Assembly (NCBI GenBank): GCA_026413255.1
Contig: JAOCZO010000015.1
Span: forward strand, 275,666 to 339,665
DNA: 64,000 nucleotides
DNA from: Fereydounia khargensis
Lineage: Eukaryota; Basidiomycota; Ustilaginomycetes; Urocystidales; Fereydouniaceae
Direction: 5' to 3'
The first letter of the stretch is position 1. Each line of letters opens with the position of its first letter. This document shows, in pieces, positions 33,259 through 44,053 of the stretch. The position numbers and the translations under genes were made by a program. Below the pieces are notes generated by a model, which was not told the DNA's origin, ran no database searches, and saw only the letters and a list, made by a program, of their open reading frames with translations.

Positions 33259-33718
33259 ACAGCCCTCGGCTCTGCTGGTCAAACTGTAGATACTGACTGA
33301 CTTGACTGTATTGGGTCTATTGATCGTCTCACAAACACACGTTCATTTCACTCGCTCGCTCGCTTTGCTTGTTTCCGCCTATCGGATCCGACAATCATGT
33401 AAACCTCTTTCTCTGCATTTTTCTCCCATCCTGACGATGAAATCCATAGTTTCTACAGTACATGAAATTGACGCTGCATGCATCTTACTGTACTTTACGG
33501 TATTCTGTCAACTGTGTCGCTGAGTGGTGTGCTTGCTTATGAAATGCTGACGCGACGGTGCCAATCGCAGTCAGGCTCGAGCTCACGTGATGCTGCCTGC
33601 TAACCACATGTGGTCTTCTTAAAAGTAATTTTTCAACCCACAGTCTCGACGCGGCCATCGTGTATCCGTAACCTCACACACGACCGCCCAGGCATTCCGT
33701 TTCCGTATCCAGCACAGC
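33259..33718. other. Intergenic region, no gene seen
   Basis: 3' UTR of glycogen synthase plus the promoter of the next plus-strand gene. CTACAGTACATG (33453-33463) and TTACTGTACTTTACGG (33485-33500) are further copies of the TACAGTA/TACTGTA word. No coding exon is supported. Confidence 0.5.
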
Positions 33719-34929
33719 ATGAGGACAACGACGACGGCTGTGCGAGCCATGTTGCGGGCGACCACCTTGGCTCCGACCCAGCCTGCCTTGCGAACCGCGA
33801 CGGCCCAGGTCCGAAGCTTGACCCGTTCCGCAGTTGGTATGTCTCAAGTTGGCCTCCTTTCTTGTTCCCACAGCTCGACACTGAATCGTCCTTTCCCCCC
33901 CCCCCCCCTTTCCGCTTTCGCTTCCGCTTCCTGCCTGTTGCAGCGCTTGAAAAGGTGCTGGATGGCAAGCCGACCGCGACCAAGTTTGCCAAGAGGAAGC
34001 ACAACCCAAAGAACCTTATTGATCCGTCTGCCTTTGGTGCGGAGGTGGCATCCTTCACCGAGGCGCTTAGCGACGCGAATCTGGATAACGGACACCCACC
34101 GCCGTTCAAGAGGTGGCAGAACCTTGTGCGATCTGTGGAGAATAAGAACCTCAACCAGCTCGAGACTGTGTTGGACCTTGCCAAGCTTTACCGGGACCAG
34201 GTGGGGAGCGGTATGAGTTCGGTGAAGAATGCGCAGGTCTTGACTGCACAGGCTATTGCTGTCGGGTATCCGGAAGTAGCGCTGAATGCGTTCCTGGACC
34301 GCGAGACGTATGGACTCGAGTTTGACCACGGGGCTCTGTGGGCGATCCAGGTGGGACTCTTTCACAAGCTGACCAAGGCAAGCCGCGCCAAGATCATCGA
34401 CAGTGCAGAGGTGACCGGCGCACCTGTACAGACGGTGGACCTGCTCGCACCCCCCGAGGCAGACGAGAGCGGTGACGGCAAAGCCGAGGTCGTCGAGGAC
34501 GCGTTCCAGATCGATGATGGTGAACTGGCGCGTGCGCAGCTGTCTATCCTCGACCGAATGTCACTCGCCGCTGCTCAGGCTCCCATGTTCAACCAGGGCC
34601 AACAGGATCAGGCGCTCCTCTCGCTCCTGGCCGCGGGATACGTGCACGCCTTTGACCTTGCCAAGCCTGCAAACCTCAGCAGCCCACTCTTAGAACGCGT
34701 TCGATCCCGCACAGACGAGATCATCATCCTCCTGATCCAGTCTACAGCCGGCCCTCTCTCCGTTGTCGGTGGAAACAAGATCCCTTTACGCCGCGCATCA
34801 CAGATCAAGCAGGATGTACTCCGCATTCTCCCCTATGCCACGGACAGGTCAAAGCTGGGACTGGAAACCGTACGGGCGCTCTACAAGTTCTTGGAAAAGA
34901 TTGACTCGGCCACGGCAAAGGACGAGTAA
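33719..34929 (+). CDS. Probable mitochondrial protein of unknown function (367 aa)
   Basis: Exons 33719-33836 and 33944-34929 are joined across a 107-nt intron (GTATGT...TTGCAG) with a C-rich tract; the phase is kept. The first 39 residues are rich in Arg, Thr and Ala with no acidic residue, a textbook mitochondrial targeting sequence. The rest is largely helical and of mixed charge: FKRWQNLVRSVENKNLNQLE, then repeated helix pairs and an acidic insert (about 238-262). This helical-repeat look resembles the poorly conserved assembly or ribosome-associated factors of fungal mitochondria, but I recognise no family. The start was chosen because the targeting sequence begins at this ATG. No CxxC or nucleotide-binding motif is seen. 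Confidence 0.8.
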
Positions 34930-35015
34930 GAGCGTTATTATAAAAAAAAATAAAAAAAAAAAAAATTGTGTCTAGATTTGGCATGCAAATGGCATTTCAC
35001 CCTTTCACCCTCGAC

Positions 35016-36530
35016 TCAGCCGGCTCCTTCGCCCCACCGCATGTCAGGCCCATCGAGAGTAGTCGGCTCGGGCTCGCCATGCTGGTGGTCCTCTTGTGGT
35101 GGGTCCTCGTCGTCAAAGTCGATATCGATTTGGTTTGGATCGCGATCGGGCAGTGGGACTGATGGCGGTGGTGGCGGTGGTGGTGGTAATGGTTGTTGGG
35201 GCTGCTGCTGCTGCTGCTGGAGCTGCTGCTGGAGCTGCTGCTGGATCTGGGGGGGAGCAGGATTGATGCGATTTGGAATGTGGAGGAGACGGCAGAGGGC
35301 TTCTGTCTGCGGGTTGGTGAACCAGGCCGGTGGACCCGTGTAGAGGCCAGCAGGGTCAAAGGGCGCCGGGGCAGTGCGGGCGAATTGCTGAACGGATGCA
35401 ATGTCGAGGGGAGAAGGAATGTTGTCGTTGACCCACGCGAGTGCCTGGTCGATGTCTGCCTCTGTGGTAGTGAGCGGAGGCTGGTGATGTGTGAGTGAGA
35501 GCGATGACGCCGTCGCGCGGGTGATAGCGAGCCAGCGCTTGTTAAAGTGCAGTGGGGGGAACACTCGTTGCTCTTGCTCGGTATCGGAGGAGAGCTGGGC
35601 GTCGAGGGGAGCGGGAATGTCGAGGAACTGGAGAAAGTCGCTCTGGGCAAGACACTTGTGCAGGGCGAGAAAGCGTGTCGTCTCTACTGCTGCTGCTGCT
35701 GCCTCTTGCGCCGGTGTTTGCGGCTGCTGTTGTGCGGCTGCTTGGTCGTGGTCGTGGTCGTGGTCGAGGGAAATGTCAATGGCCTCTGGGTTATGATGTT
35801 GATATTGAGGTTGAGGTTGGCTGTGTTTGTAGAGGGCGGCGAACTTGACGTGGAGGTGAGCGGCGAACCAGTATTTTGGTTTGAGGGTTTGGAGGAGGTG
35901 CATGAGGGGCGGCGAGCCGAGGGTGTGGGATTTGATTTCGTCGGCAAAGAATGGTTTCTTCTTGATCAGGGCGCGGGTGTCTCCGTGTTGTTCGATGGTG
36001 TTTGGCCAGTCGTGTGAGAGGACGATATCGGCGTGGGTGAGGAGGTGGAGTCGGTCAATGTCGTAGGCTCTGGTGTGGTACACGGAGCGGAGGGAGATGT
36101 TGTCGTAAGGGAGGCGTTCGAAGTGGCCCTTGTGGTAGTCGTGGGACTTGAAGATGCCGCTTGCGCCGGCGACAGTGAGGCCAGCGAGGTCGACGGCGCC
36201 GGCGGCGCCGAGGTAGTAGATGTTGGGGGCGATCCAGCCGCCGTGGTAGAGTTCCCAGAGGTAGTTGCTGGCCTCGTGGTTGCCGCCGATGACGAGGGTG
36301 AGTACGGGTGCGAGAGCGTGGCCCGAGTAGTAGCGGTGGAAGGCGCCGAGGCGTCTGTACTTGGGCGGCACAGCAAGGCAGTGCAGGTCAGCGTGGTTGC
36401 GGATGGCCTGAAAGTCGCCGCAGAGGAGCAGGGCGTCGACGCGTGTGTGGTGCAGCTGCTCGTAGCGCAGCACGGAGGCGTAGATCGCATCCAGCTCGCC
36501 GTGGCTGCAGCCCTGGATGGCTAGCTTCAT
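35016..36530 (-). CDS. DBR1: RNA lariat debranching enzyme (504 aa, intronless)
   Basis: It hydrolyses the 2'-5' branch of excised intron lariats in the nucleus. It is a single exon; the start is the ATG at 36530, matching the conserved MKLAIQGCSHGELDAIY opening. The metallophosphoesterase core is complete: GCSHG (the unusual Cys metal ligand of Dbr1), LLCGDFQAIRN, GGNHE, LSHDWP and WFAAHLHVKFAA. The conserved lariat-recognition insert GGWIAPNIYYLG is also present. The C-terminal domain carries an acidic segment and then a Gln/Pro-rich tail with CAG/CTG-type codons at 35194-35250 and a poly-Pro run. It is longer than yeast Dbr1 (405 aa) because of this disordered tail. It is convergent with the mitochondrial gene, about 85 bp apart. 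Confidence 0.97.
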   Translation of the reverse strand: MKLAIQGCSHGELDAIYASVLRYEQLHHTRVDALLLCGDFQAIRNHADLHCLAVPPKYRRLGAFHRYYSGHALAPVLTLVIGGNHEASNYLWELYHGGWIAPNIYYLGAAGAVDLAGLTVAGASGIFKSHDYHKGHFERLPYDNISLRSVYHTRAYDIDRLHLLTHADIVLSHDWPNTIEQHGDTRALIKKKPFFADEIKSHTLGSPPLMHLLQTLKPKYWFAAHLHVKFAALYKHSQPQPQYQHHNPEAIDISLDHDHDHDQAAAQQQPQTPAQEAAAAAVETTRFLALHKCLAQSDFLQFLDIPAPLDAQLSSDTEQEQRVFPPLHFNKRWLAITRATASSLSLTHHQPPLTTTEADIDQALAWVNDNIPSPLDIASVQQFARTAPAPFDPAGLYTGPPAWFTNPQTEALCRLLHIPNRINPAPPQIQQQLQQQLQQQQQQPQQPLPPPPPPPPSVPLPDRDPNQIDIDFDDEDPPQEDHQHGEPEPTTLDGPDMRWGEGAG

Positions 36531-36862
36531 CCTGCGGTGGTCCAGCGCAGTGCAGTGCAGTATGGTATGGTGGAGCGGCTGCAAGCTCCAAGGTGCAACG
36601 AGCCGCGTGCCGCGAGCCGCCGTCACTTCGGATCCGCAATTTTTTTCTCACCTTCTTCTTGCTCTGCTCGGCGGTGCGCGTAAATGGGAAATGCGAATGC
36701 GGGCGCGTCGTGGTTGCGCGCTGGCAGGTTCACGTTGACAGGTGTGCGTGAAAATTACTGTACTTGAACTGTACTGTCGCTGCTGGCAGGCACACTGCCC
36801 TGCGCTGCCCTGCCCTGCCCTGCCCCTCTCTGCACTGCGCTGCCCTTAATTCACTGCACCTC

Positions 36863-36887
36863 TTTTTTTTTTTTTTTTTTTTTTTTT
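36863..36887. repeat. T25 homopolymer
   Basis: An uninterrupted run of 25 T residues, about 330 nt upstream of the DBR1 start. It could be a nucleosome-excluding element or simply a slippage tract. Confidence 0.9.
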
Positions 36888-37283
36888 GTGGGCGCAACCC
36901 CCGTTTCCGAGGGCACATTTCCTCTCATTCGGCCAGGAAGGCACGACACGACAGCCGCCGCCGAGCAGAGCAGAGCAGAGCAGAGCGCGACTCGACTCAG
37001 CGCAGAGCAGAGCAATGCAGAGCAGAGCAAAGCCGCGCCCACAGTGCCGCACTGCACCGCACCGCACCGCACACACTCTGCATCGCATCCCGTCCCGATT
37101 CACATCCTTCATTCAGCCCTCTCTCTCCATTCTCTCTCTCTCTCTCTCCCAGCTAGCCTAGTCTGGTCTGGTCACGTCTGGTCACGTCTGCTTGGTTGGG
37201 TCTTCATTCAGCCTTCACTAACTTACGCTGCCACGCCTTTTTCCCTCCTCCCCCGTCCCGCTCGCTCGGTCTTCTCTTTCCCC

Positions 37284-37328
37284 CTCGACCTCGACCTCGA
37301 CCTCGACCTCGACCTCGACCTCGACCTC
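37284..37328. repeat. (CTCGAC)n hexanucleotide repeat
   Basis: Seven to eight perfect units about 425 nt upstream of the SH3-gene start codon. It lies in noncoding DNA, probably the promoter or 5' leader. Confidence 0.9.
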
Positions 37329-37752
37329 GCTCGCAATACCGCCCCTCGGATGCATGTGGATGGATCGCATCGCATTGACTGATTCACTCTCCACTCCCCC
37401 CGCCTAGGTAGATCCACCGAGCACCATCCCATCCCATCCCACCTCACTTCTCCTTCCTCTTTTTAAAAACCCTTTCCAGTCGTCCCTTCCGTCTTTAGCT
37501 GCGCTTTCGACGCTACCGACAACGCTTCCACCTTTTTCTTTCGAGCACGCTGCGATCTGGTATCCATCCGTTGCTCGACTCCAGCCTTCCAACCGACGCC
37601 CTGTAACAGTAACAATCTAGCCTCGCCCCGTCCCGCCCTCGTCCACTGCATTTGCACCCCCTACTGTCACCGTCCATCGTCACCGTCACCAACATAGCCC
37701 ACACGCACACGCACACGCACACGGCCATCTCCACAAACCTGTATCACATCCC

Positions 37753-38117
37753 ATGGCCAAAGTAAAGCCATCCCTGACGCTCGACGTCAATCTCCACTCC
37801 AACCCAAACACTGCCATCGGTGGCTCAGGAACCGCCGCTACCCCGCGTGCCTACCACAATGCCGTAGCCAACAAGGCAAACGCCCAGATTGCTGCCTCTG
37901 CCCTCGGCCCCGAACACCTCGTCCACCACATCCACGACGTTGACCTTGACATCGACCACCACGACCATGTTCATGTCGACGACAGGGGCGGCTTTAGCAG
38001 CGACGATGACGCCCAGGATGTCTATGCTGCCGCCACCATGCGTCTCCGTGCCGGCAGCGCCAGTGCCGGCGCCAAGGCCACCCGCGACCAGAACCACATC
38101 CAGCAGCAGCAGCAAGC

Positions 38118-38153
<36 letters not shown>

Positions 38154-41100
38154 CCGCCAGTACAGCCGATACGCATCTGGCAACGACTCTGACTCGTCCC
38201 TAGATGGTGACGACTACGCGCCTGCCCACGCTCGCCAGCGCACCAGCCAAGGACTCCACGAACAGATCATGTACGACCAAGACGACCAGATACACATCCA
38301 CCAGCACCAGATGCACGACGACGACCAAGAAGAGGACGAAGATGAAGAGGAAGACGACGGCGAGCTCTCATCCAGCCCTTCCATTCCGGACGAAAACATT
38401 GACTTTGACCTCGTGTATGCGCTCCACAACTTTATCGCCACCATCGAAGGTCAGGCCACTGTCCACAAGGGCAACAGTCTCACCCTCCTCGACGACAGCA
38501 ACAGCTACTGGTGGCTAGTCCGTGTCCTCCGCACCCAGGAGGTTGGCTACATCCCCGCTGAGAACATTGAGACTCCCTTTGAGCGCCTCGCCCGTCTCAA
38601 CAAGCACCGCAATGTCGACCTCACCTCCGCCACCGACGAGGACCACATCCAGGTCCCCGAGCGCATCTTCACCAGTCACCTCGTCAAGGCTCGCAACGCT
38701 GCTGGCAACGCTGGCCTCTCTGCCCACTCGGGCAAGCTCTCTGCCCTCTCTCGCCGCGCCCATGGTGCTCCCGAGCCCCTCTCCCGCGAGGCACGCCGCA
38801 ACAAACGCGGCGTCATCTTTGGTCCCTCCACCTATGTCGAGCACACCGGTCCCATCTACACGGACAGCGACGAGTTCGACGAGGACGAGGACAATATCAT
38901 GGAGCTCGACGAGGACGATGCTGACGAGTACGGCCACGACCACGACCACGACCACGAGGACGAGGACGAGGACGAGCAACATGACGCTCAGCACGAGTAC
39001 GACGATAACATGGGCAGCGACGACGAACGCCACCACAATGCGTTTGCACGCATGGAACCAGACGATGGCATGGAGTGGGACGCAGCCGAGACTGAACGCG
39101 TGCAGCGTGAGCAAGAGGCTCGCTCCAGAGGCGCCGCCGCTGCTGCTGCTTTTGCTCCCCAGCAACAATACGACCGTCAGCAGGAGCACGAGGCCCAGTC
39201 ACAGCAGCGATCTGCTGCTGCCGCTGCCCCCGCCACGCGCCTGGCCCAACACTCGTCTATACCTGCTTCACTTGAGCCTGGTCGGGGCCCAAGCCCGCAT
39301 CCCAACTCGATCTCTGCAGATGTTGCAAGGCAGCAGCAACAAGAGCAGCAGCAGCAACAAGAGCAGCAGCAGCAACAAGAGAAAATGTTTGGTCAGCAGC
39401 AACAGCAACAGCAGCAATACGGGCTCACCGTCAATCAGCAGCGTCAGGACCACATGCGAAACTCGTCCGCGGATCGACCCATCTCGAGCCTCACCTCGAT
39501 CGGTCTCGTCGCAGCACATGATCAGCAGGCTCGCACGAGCATTCACAGCAGCAGCAGTAGCAGCACAGGTGGCTTCCTTCCCTCAGAGCTCCAGGCCCAA
39601 CGCGAACGGTCCACCTCGGACGCAAGCAACAACCCGCCAAACGGCAATGGTTTTGGTGGAGGCGACATGCTCTCTCCCGTCACCTCGCCTGACGCCCAGC
39701 GAAGCAGCAAGGACGAGAAGCGCAAGAGCAACCGCCGCTCCAAGATGGAAGACTCGTCCGACAATGCCAGCGAAGAAAAGTCGATCAAGAAGCGGTCTGG
39801 TGTGTTTAGCCTGTTCAGCCGCTCCAAGGACAAGAAGGACCGCAAGAGCGGCAGCTTTGGCACCAACGACGAGCGCGACAGCATCATGGCCGGTCGCAAC
39901 TCGGAAGACAGCTTCTCGAGCTCCAGTCGCAACCGTGCCAGTGCCAGCAGCCCAGCCAACCCAGCCAACCCACTTGCCGCCGCGAACGCAGGCCTGTCTC
40001 CCGGACAGAGCCTGGGAATGGGACGTGCCGTGCAGGAGCGTGACCGTGCTCAGCAGGAGGCCTATACCCGCCAGTTCCTCTCTGGCAACTCGTCGCTCGA
40101 CTCGAGCATGTCCCGCTTCAGTGCTGACCAGAGTCCAATGCTGTCGTCCCGCACGGGCAAGCCAGCCCGACCGGGAAGTCTGATTGGTCCCTCGGACTCT
40201 ACGCCCATGCTCAGCGTGCTGCGTGTGTTTGCCGGTGACGGTATCGAGTGCGATTCTACGTTCAAGACGGTACTTCTCAACGAGTCGACCAAGTCGGCCG
40301 ACCTGCACCGCCAGGCTCTCCAGCGCTTTGGAGTGCCGCTGCACGAGCGCGACCAATATGTGCTCACCATCAAGCGGCTCGAGGGCGACGAGCGTCCGCT
40401 CAAGGACGACGAGCAGCCACTGCAGCTCTTCAATGCGCTCACTGCGATGCTTCACGAGGGCCAGGTCACTGTACCCAGCGTCAAGCGCTCGAGCGTCGGC
40501 TCGATCTCATCCATCGCCTCCAACCTCAGTACACATCCTGCTATCGCACGACTCGGCAATGACTTTAGTGATGATCATGCAGTCAAGTTTTACATTTGCC
40601 GCAAGGACCGCCTGCTGGCCAATTCGTACCACCAACATGCGTACGCCTCGGACGCGCCTGCGGGTAGGGCTGGGGCTGGGGCTGGGGCTGGGGCTGGGGC
40701 TGCGGTCAGTGGCGCGGAGGCGTTGCGGAGCGGCGTTGCAGATGACTCGGGTGCATCGTGGAACCAGTCTGATGTGACCGAGTCGCAGGATCTCAGCCAT
40801 GCCACGGGACTGAGCCTCACGCGCGACGGACAGCGTAGCAGCCACTCGTCCATGGTATCAGCCGAGACGGCCGACACTGTCCAGGGACCGACGGCGCGGT
40901 TCTCGCTGCGCCTGGTGATCTATGCCACGGACCTTCCCGAGGGCCTGGTGTTTGACCCGCAGACGAATGCGCTGATCCCCAAGGCGGCGCTGGACGAGCG
41001 CGCGCAGCAGTACCGCGAGCCGGCGGAGGGCATCTCGCAGCACGCGCGCGAAAAGATCCTTACGTTCCCACGCAACACGACAGTGGCCGAAGTCGTCGAG

Positions 41101-41469
41101 GCCGGGTTGGATCGGTTCGGTATCGCCGAGGGCGTGGTTGAAGGTGGTGACGATGTCGAGGACCGGCCGTCTCGGCGCAAGAGCAGACTGCACATCAAGT
41201 ACGGCCTGGCTGTGGTGCCGCACGGGGAGGCTGGGGCCGGGGCTGGGGCTGCTGAACGCGCGCTGGCGCCTACGAGTCGTATTCTGGACGCGTACACGAC
41301 TCTGCCGACGTTCCGTAACCTGAACAAGCGCCGCAGCATTGATGCCGCGATGCTGCTCGGCGCGCAGGAGGACATTGCGCCCACTGACCCAGTATTCGTA
41401 CTACGTTCCCGACAGTCGGTCCAGGCCAAGTGGAAGGGTCACAATTTGGCCGAGAATGCTCTCCTTGCC

Positions 41470-41503
<34 letters not shown>

Positions 41504-42290
41504 GGGCGGCTGCGGCTGCGGCTGCGGCTGACGGTTCTGGAGCAATGACGCGGCAAGACCTGATTGCAGCGCAGCGTGCAGCTGCACGTGCACTGGTGCT
41601 CGAGACGCAGGCGAACGCAGCGGACGGCGTTGACGTCGTGTTGAGCGACAAGGCGCGGCTGCGGTCTTCGCGGATTGGGTCGGACGCGTTCCGGTACTCG
41701 TACATGCCTGTGAGCGGCGAGGAGCGGGACGTGACGGGGATTGTGGAGGAGGTGCTTGCGACTGCGCCGCTTACGATTACCAAGCGGACTGGGACAGGGA
41801 CTGGGACTGCGGGCTCTGCGGGCTCGGGGGACTTGTTGGATCGGGCGGTGCGGGAGGGTGATGAGGGGATGGATGCGGTAGTGTCGCGTGTGCGCATGTC
41901 TGGGTCGGCGGCGTCGGGGACGCTGTCGACGGATCGCGGGGAGACGATGACGCCGCCGTCGAGTGTGGTGGCGGACGATGTGGCGTTGGACCAGATGTAC
42001 ACGATCGTGCACGCAGCTGCGCGGCGAGCGCCGACGCCTGCGCCGCTGCCGCGGGCCAAGACGGAGGCGGGGCTGTTTGCGACCACGTACATTGGGCACA
42101 TTGAGTATGCGGCCACGCGCGATGCCTATGCGCCGATTGACAGTATCCTTGGCACGATTGACGACGTGAGTTTTGCCTTGGCTTGTTTCCTTGTTTGGGG
42201 CGATTCCAATCTACTGACACACACACACACACACACACGCACACACAGACACTGGACCAGCTTCTGATGGACGCCATGCGGGTATTCTAG
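37753..42290 (+). CDS. SH3 domain protein with RA-like domains, Bud14/Tea4-like (1,484 aa)
   Basis: Exon 1 (37753-42165) is joined to a 14-codon last exon (42249-42290) across an 83-nt intron. The SH3 domain lies at about residues 216-280 (FDLVYALHNF...YWWLVRV...GYIPAENIETP) and continues into ERLARLNKHRN, the sequence that follows the SH3 domain in Bud14/Tea4, proteins that link microtubule ends, PP1 and formins at growth sites. Two ubiquitin-fold, Ras-association-like segments follow: about 815-900 (LSVLRVFAGDGIECDSTFKT) and about 1045-1155 (RFSLRLVIYATDLPEGLVFD). Poly-Gln tracts lie at about 117-132 and 1241-1250, and acidic runs at about 195-210 and 375-420. Such RA-like segments are not part of yeast Bud14, so this may be a basidiomycete scaffold joining Ras/Rho signalling to polarity. 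The function is inferred. Confidence 0.85.
42217..42248 (+). repeat. (AC)n run occupying the 3' splice region
   Basis: Within the last intron of the SH3 gene, an AC dinucleotide run with one G interruption reaches directly to the acceptor CAG. It replaces the usual pyrimidine tract. The branch word CTACTGAC ends at its left border. Confidence 0.8.
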
Positions 42291-42357
42291 CGAGTGCGCC
42301 ACCGGTTGTAGCTTTTTGTTTTCGTAATATTAACAGTACAATAACGGTAATTGGGTG

Positions 42358-43068
42358 TCAGAGAGACTGTGGGGGGAGGAGGAAAGCGTCCCAGCCGTAG
42401 CGTCTGCGTACACGCATCGCGTGGGTGTCGACGTCGAGCACGAGGCTGTAGAGCAGGGCGTCGCGCAGCACCCGTGTGTCGGTAGTGAGCGCGCGCACGC
42501 GGTTGAAGCCCGCGATGAAGGCGAGGTCCACCCAGCCTCCGGGACCCATGTGGGAGCGGAGGTAAAAGTCGCCTGTGAGGTTGTGGTCGGAAAAGTAGAA
42601 CTCGACCTGTCCCAACAGGGCCGGGAACGCCACCGCCCCCGCCCCCGCATCCGCCGCATCATCGCCTTTCCGCCGCCGCCCCTGCTGCGGGTGCTTGGGT
42701 TTATTCGCCACCCCGCCCTTGCCCTGCCTCCCCCCCGCCGAGGCGGAGGCGGAGGCGGAGGCGGAGGCGGAGGCGCTCTTCCCAGCGCCCCAGGCAGCCG
42801 CGACCGCACGTTCCGCCTCCTCCGCCGCCGCCTGCGTCGCGTGGCCGACCTTGAACCCATCCAGACTCGGCATGTTCTGCCCCCCGTTGAGCAGGTGGAT
42901 CCGCGCGAGCCACGCATCGTCCTCTTCCGCCGCCGGCGCCTGCACCCCCACTCCCGCGCTTTGCCCGTTCGTCCTAGTGCCCGTGCCCGTGCCCGGGGCG
43001 GTGGCGGGCTTTGGTGACGCCTTCGTCGCCTTGGACCCCGAGCCCGAGCCCGACCCCGACGCAGACCC

Positions 43069-43143
<75 letters not shown>

Positions 43144-43551
43144 TGCCGGCTTGGCCTTGGGCGCTGCTTTCGCCGCCGAAGCTTCCTTGGGCTTGGGCTT
43201 GGACGGGGCCTGCTTGCCCGTACTCGTGCTCGCCTTGGGTGGTGCAGGGCTGCCCCTCTTCGCCGCCGGCGGCGGCACCTTTTCCTTCTGCGCCAGCTGC
43301 TTCTTGCGCGTCTCCCACACGTTGATCGCCGGCGCCGGTGGCTCGGGGGGCAGCTTGGCCCCCCCCTCCCCCTCCGCCACGAGTGCGAGTGCGGGTGCGG
43401 GTGCGGGTGCGGGTATTGGCGTCTCGGGCAGCGTTGGGCTCTGCTGTATTTGTTCCGGCGCACTGGCTGATGCGTCCGTGGCGGCGCGCAGACGCTCGGC
43501 GTACGAGAGCTGCGGCTTGCCCCCTGCGCTGGACCAGGCTGAGGCTGACAT
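42358..43551 (-). CDS. La-motif RNA-binding protein (LARP/Sro9-like), 397 aa
   Basis: Single exon; the start is chosen at the ATG at 43551, which opens MSASAWSSAGGKPQLSYAER. Upstream codons in the same frame read through promoter DNA. The C-terminal La motif (about 300-385) is clear: GQVEFYFSDHNLTGDFYLRS, GWVDLAFIAGFNRVRALT and the DxRVLRDAL helix. Proteins of this layout (yeast Sro9/Slf1, LARP1-type) bind mRNA and support translation. The N-terminus is Ala/Pro-rich, with an INVWETRKKQLAQKE segment like the family's N-terminal motif and two (Ala-Ser)n tracts from hexamer repeats. The gene is convergent with the SH3 gene, 67 bp apart. The target RNAs are unknown. Confidence 0.93.
42741..42774 (-). 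repeat. Hexanucleotide repeat coding for (Ala-Ser)n
   Basis: (GGAGGC)n on the plus strand reads as alternating Ala and Ser codons in the La protein. It matches in protein terms the longer tract at 43060-43145, although the DNA units differ. Confidence 0.9.
43060..43145 (-). repeat. (GCAGAC)n repeat coding for (Ser-Ala)n
   Basis: About 14 units of a hexanucleotide that encodes alternating Ala and Ser in the La-motif protein. The repeat is nearly perfect, so its length is likely to differ between strains without shifting the frame. Confidence 0.92.
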
Positions 43552-43726
43552 GGTGGTAGGACCAAACGCAGTGTGCGGTGCGGTGCACGGGCGGGACCGA
43601 ATTGCTTGCGAATGCACGAGTTGCACAAGTTATGGATGAATAGCACGCAACGGCGCGGTGCGGTCCAGGATACGTATTGCACTGCACTGTACGGAACTGC
43701 AATGCACGCAAAAAAAAGGTGTGTCC

Positions 43727-43768
<42 letters not shown>

Positions 43769-44053
43769 TAGAGTGAGGGAGAGAGACAGGGGAAAAGGAA
43801 GAAAAAAATGGCCCACACGGCCCCAACCACAACCCGCCCTCACTCTGCCCGGCTCGCTTTTCACGTACGGTACGGCACGGTGCGGTACGGCCACAAGTGC
43901 AGCCGAAAAACGAGTCCCGAGTCCCGAGTCCCGAGTCCTCGTCGCGACTCAGCCACCCAACTCCCGTCCGAGAAGACACACCACACACACTATACATTCA
44001 TTTCCAGCATGGCTCTGCGCTCCATTAATAGAATGAATATACAGCAAGTAGTA
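43552..44053. other. Intergenic region with (GA)n and GAGTCCC tandem repeats
   Basis: Promoter of the La gene and 3' end of the F-box-like gene (both minus). It contains a (GA)n run at 43728-43763, CGGTACGGCACGG-type words at about 43867-43890 and four GAGTCCC heptamers at 43912-43938. No gene is supported. Confidence 0.55.
43728..43763. repeat. (GA)n dinucleotide repeat
   Basis: About 17 GA units, 180 nt upstream of the La-gene start. On the coding strand it is a pyrimidine (TC)n run, as often found in fungal promoters. Confidence 0.9.

Larger units (their letters stand above)
36531..37752. other. Divergent intergenic region with repeats
   Basis: A 1.2-kb region between DBR1 (minus) and the SH3 gene (plus). 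It holds CCTGC pentamers (36795-36826), a T25 run (36863-36887), GAGCA pentamers (36963-36986) and CTCGAC hexamers (37284-37328), then pyrimidine-rich DNA up to the start codon. No coding exon is supported. Confidence 0.55.

Noticed and set aside
31324-33282. 652-codon open frame antisense to glycogen synthase
   Set aside because: Same effect: it is opposite a biased, conserved gene, rich in Arg/Val/Leu with no known motif.
38522-40183. 553-codon frame overlapping the SH3 gene on the same strand
   Set aside because: It is Ser/Thr/Arg-rich, the +1 shadow of a low-complexity coding region. The SH3 frame has the recognisable domain.
42695-43639. 314-codon plus-strand frame opposite the La gene, with a (Asp-Ala)n tract
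   Set aside because: It is produced by the hexamer repeats read from the other strand. The minus strand carries the La motif.
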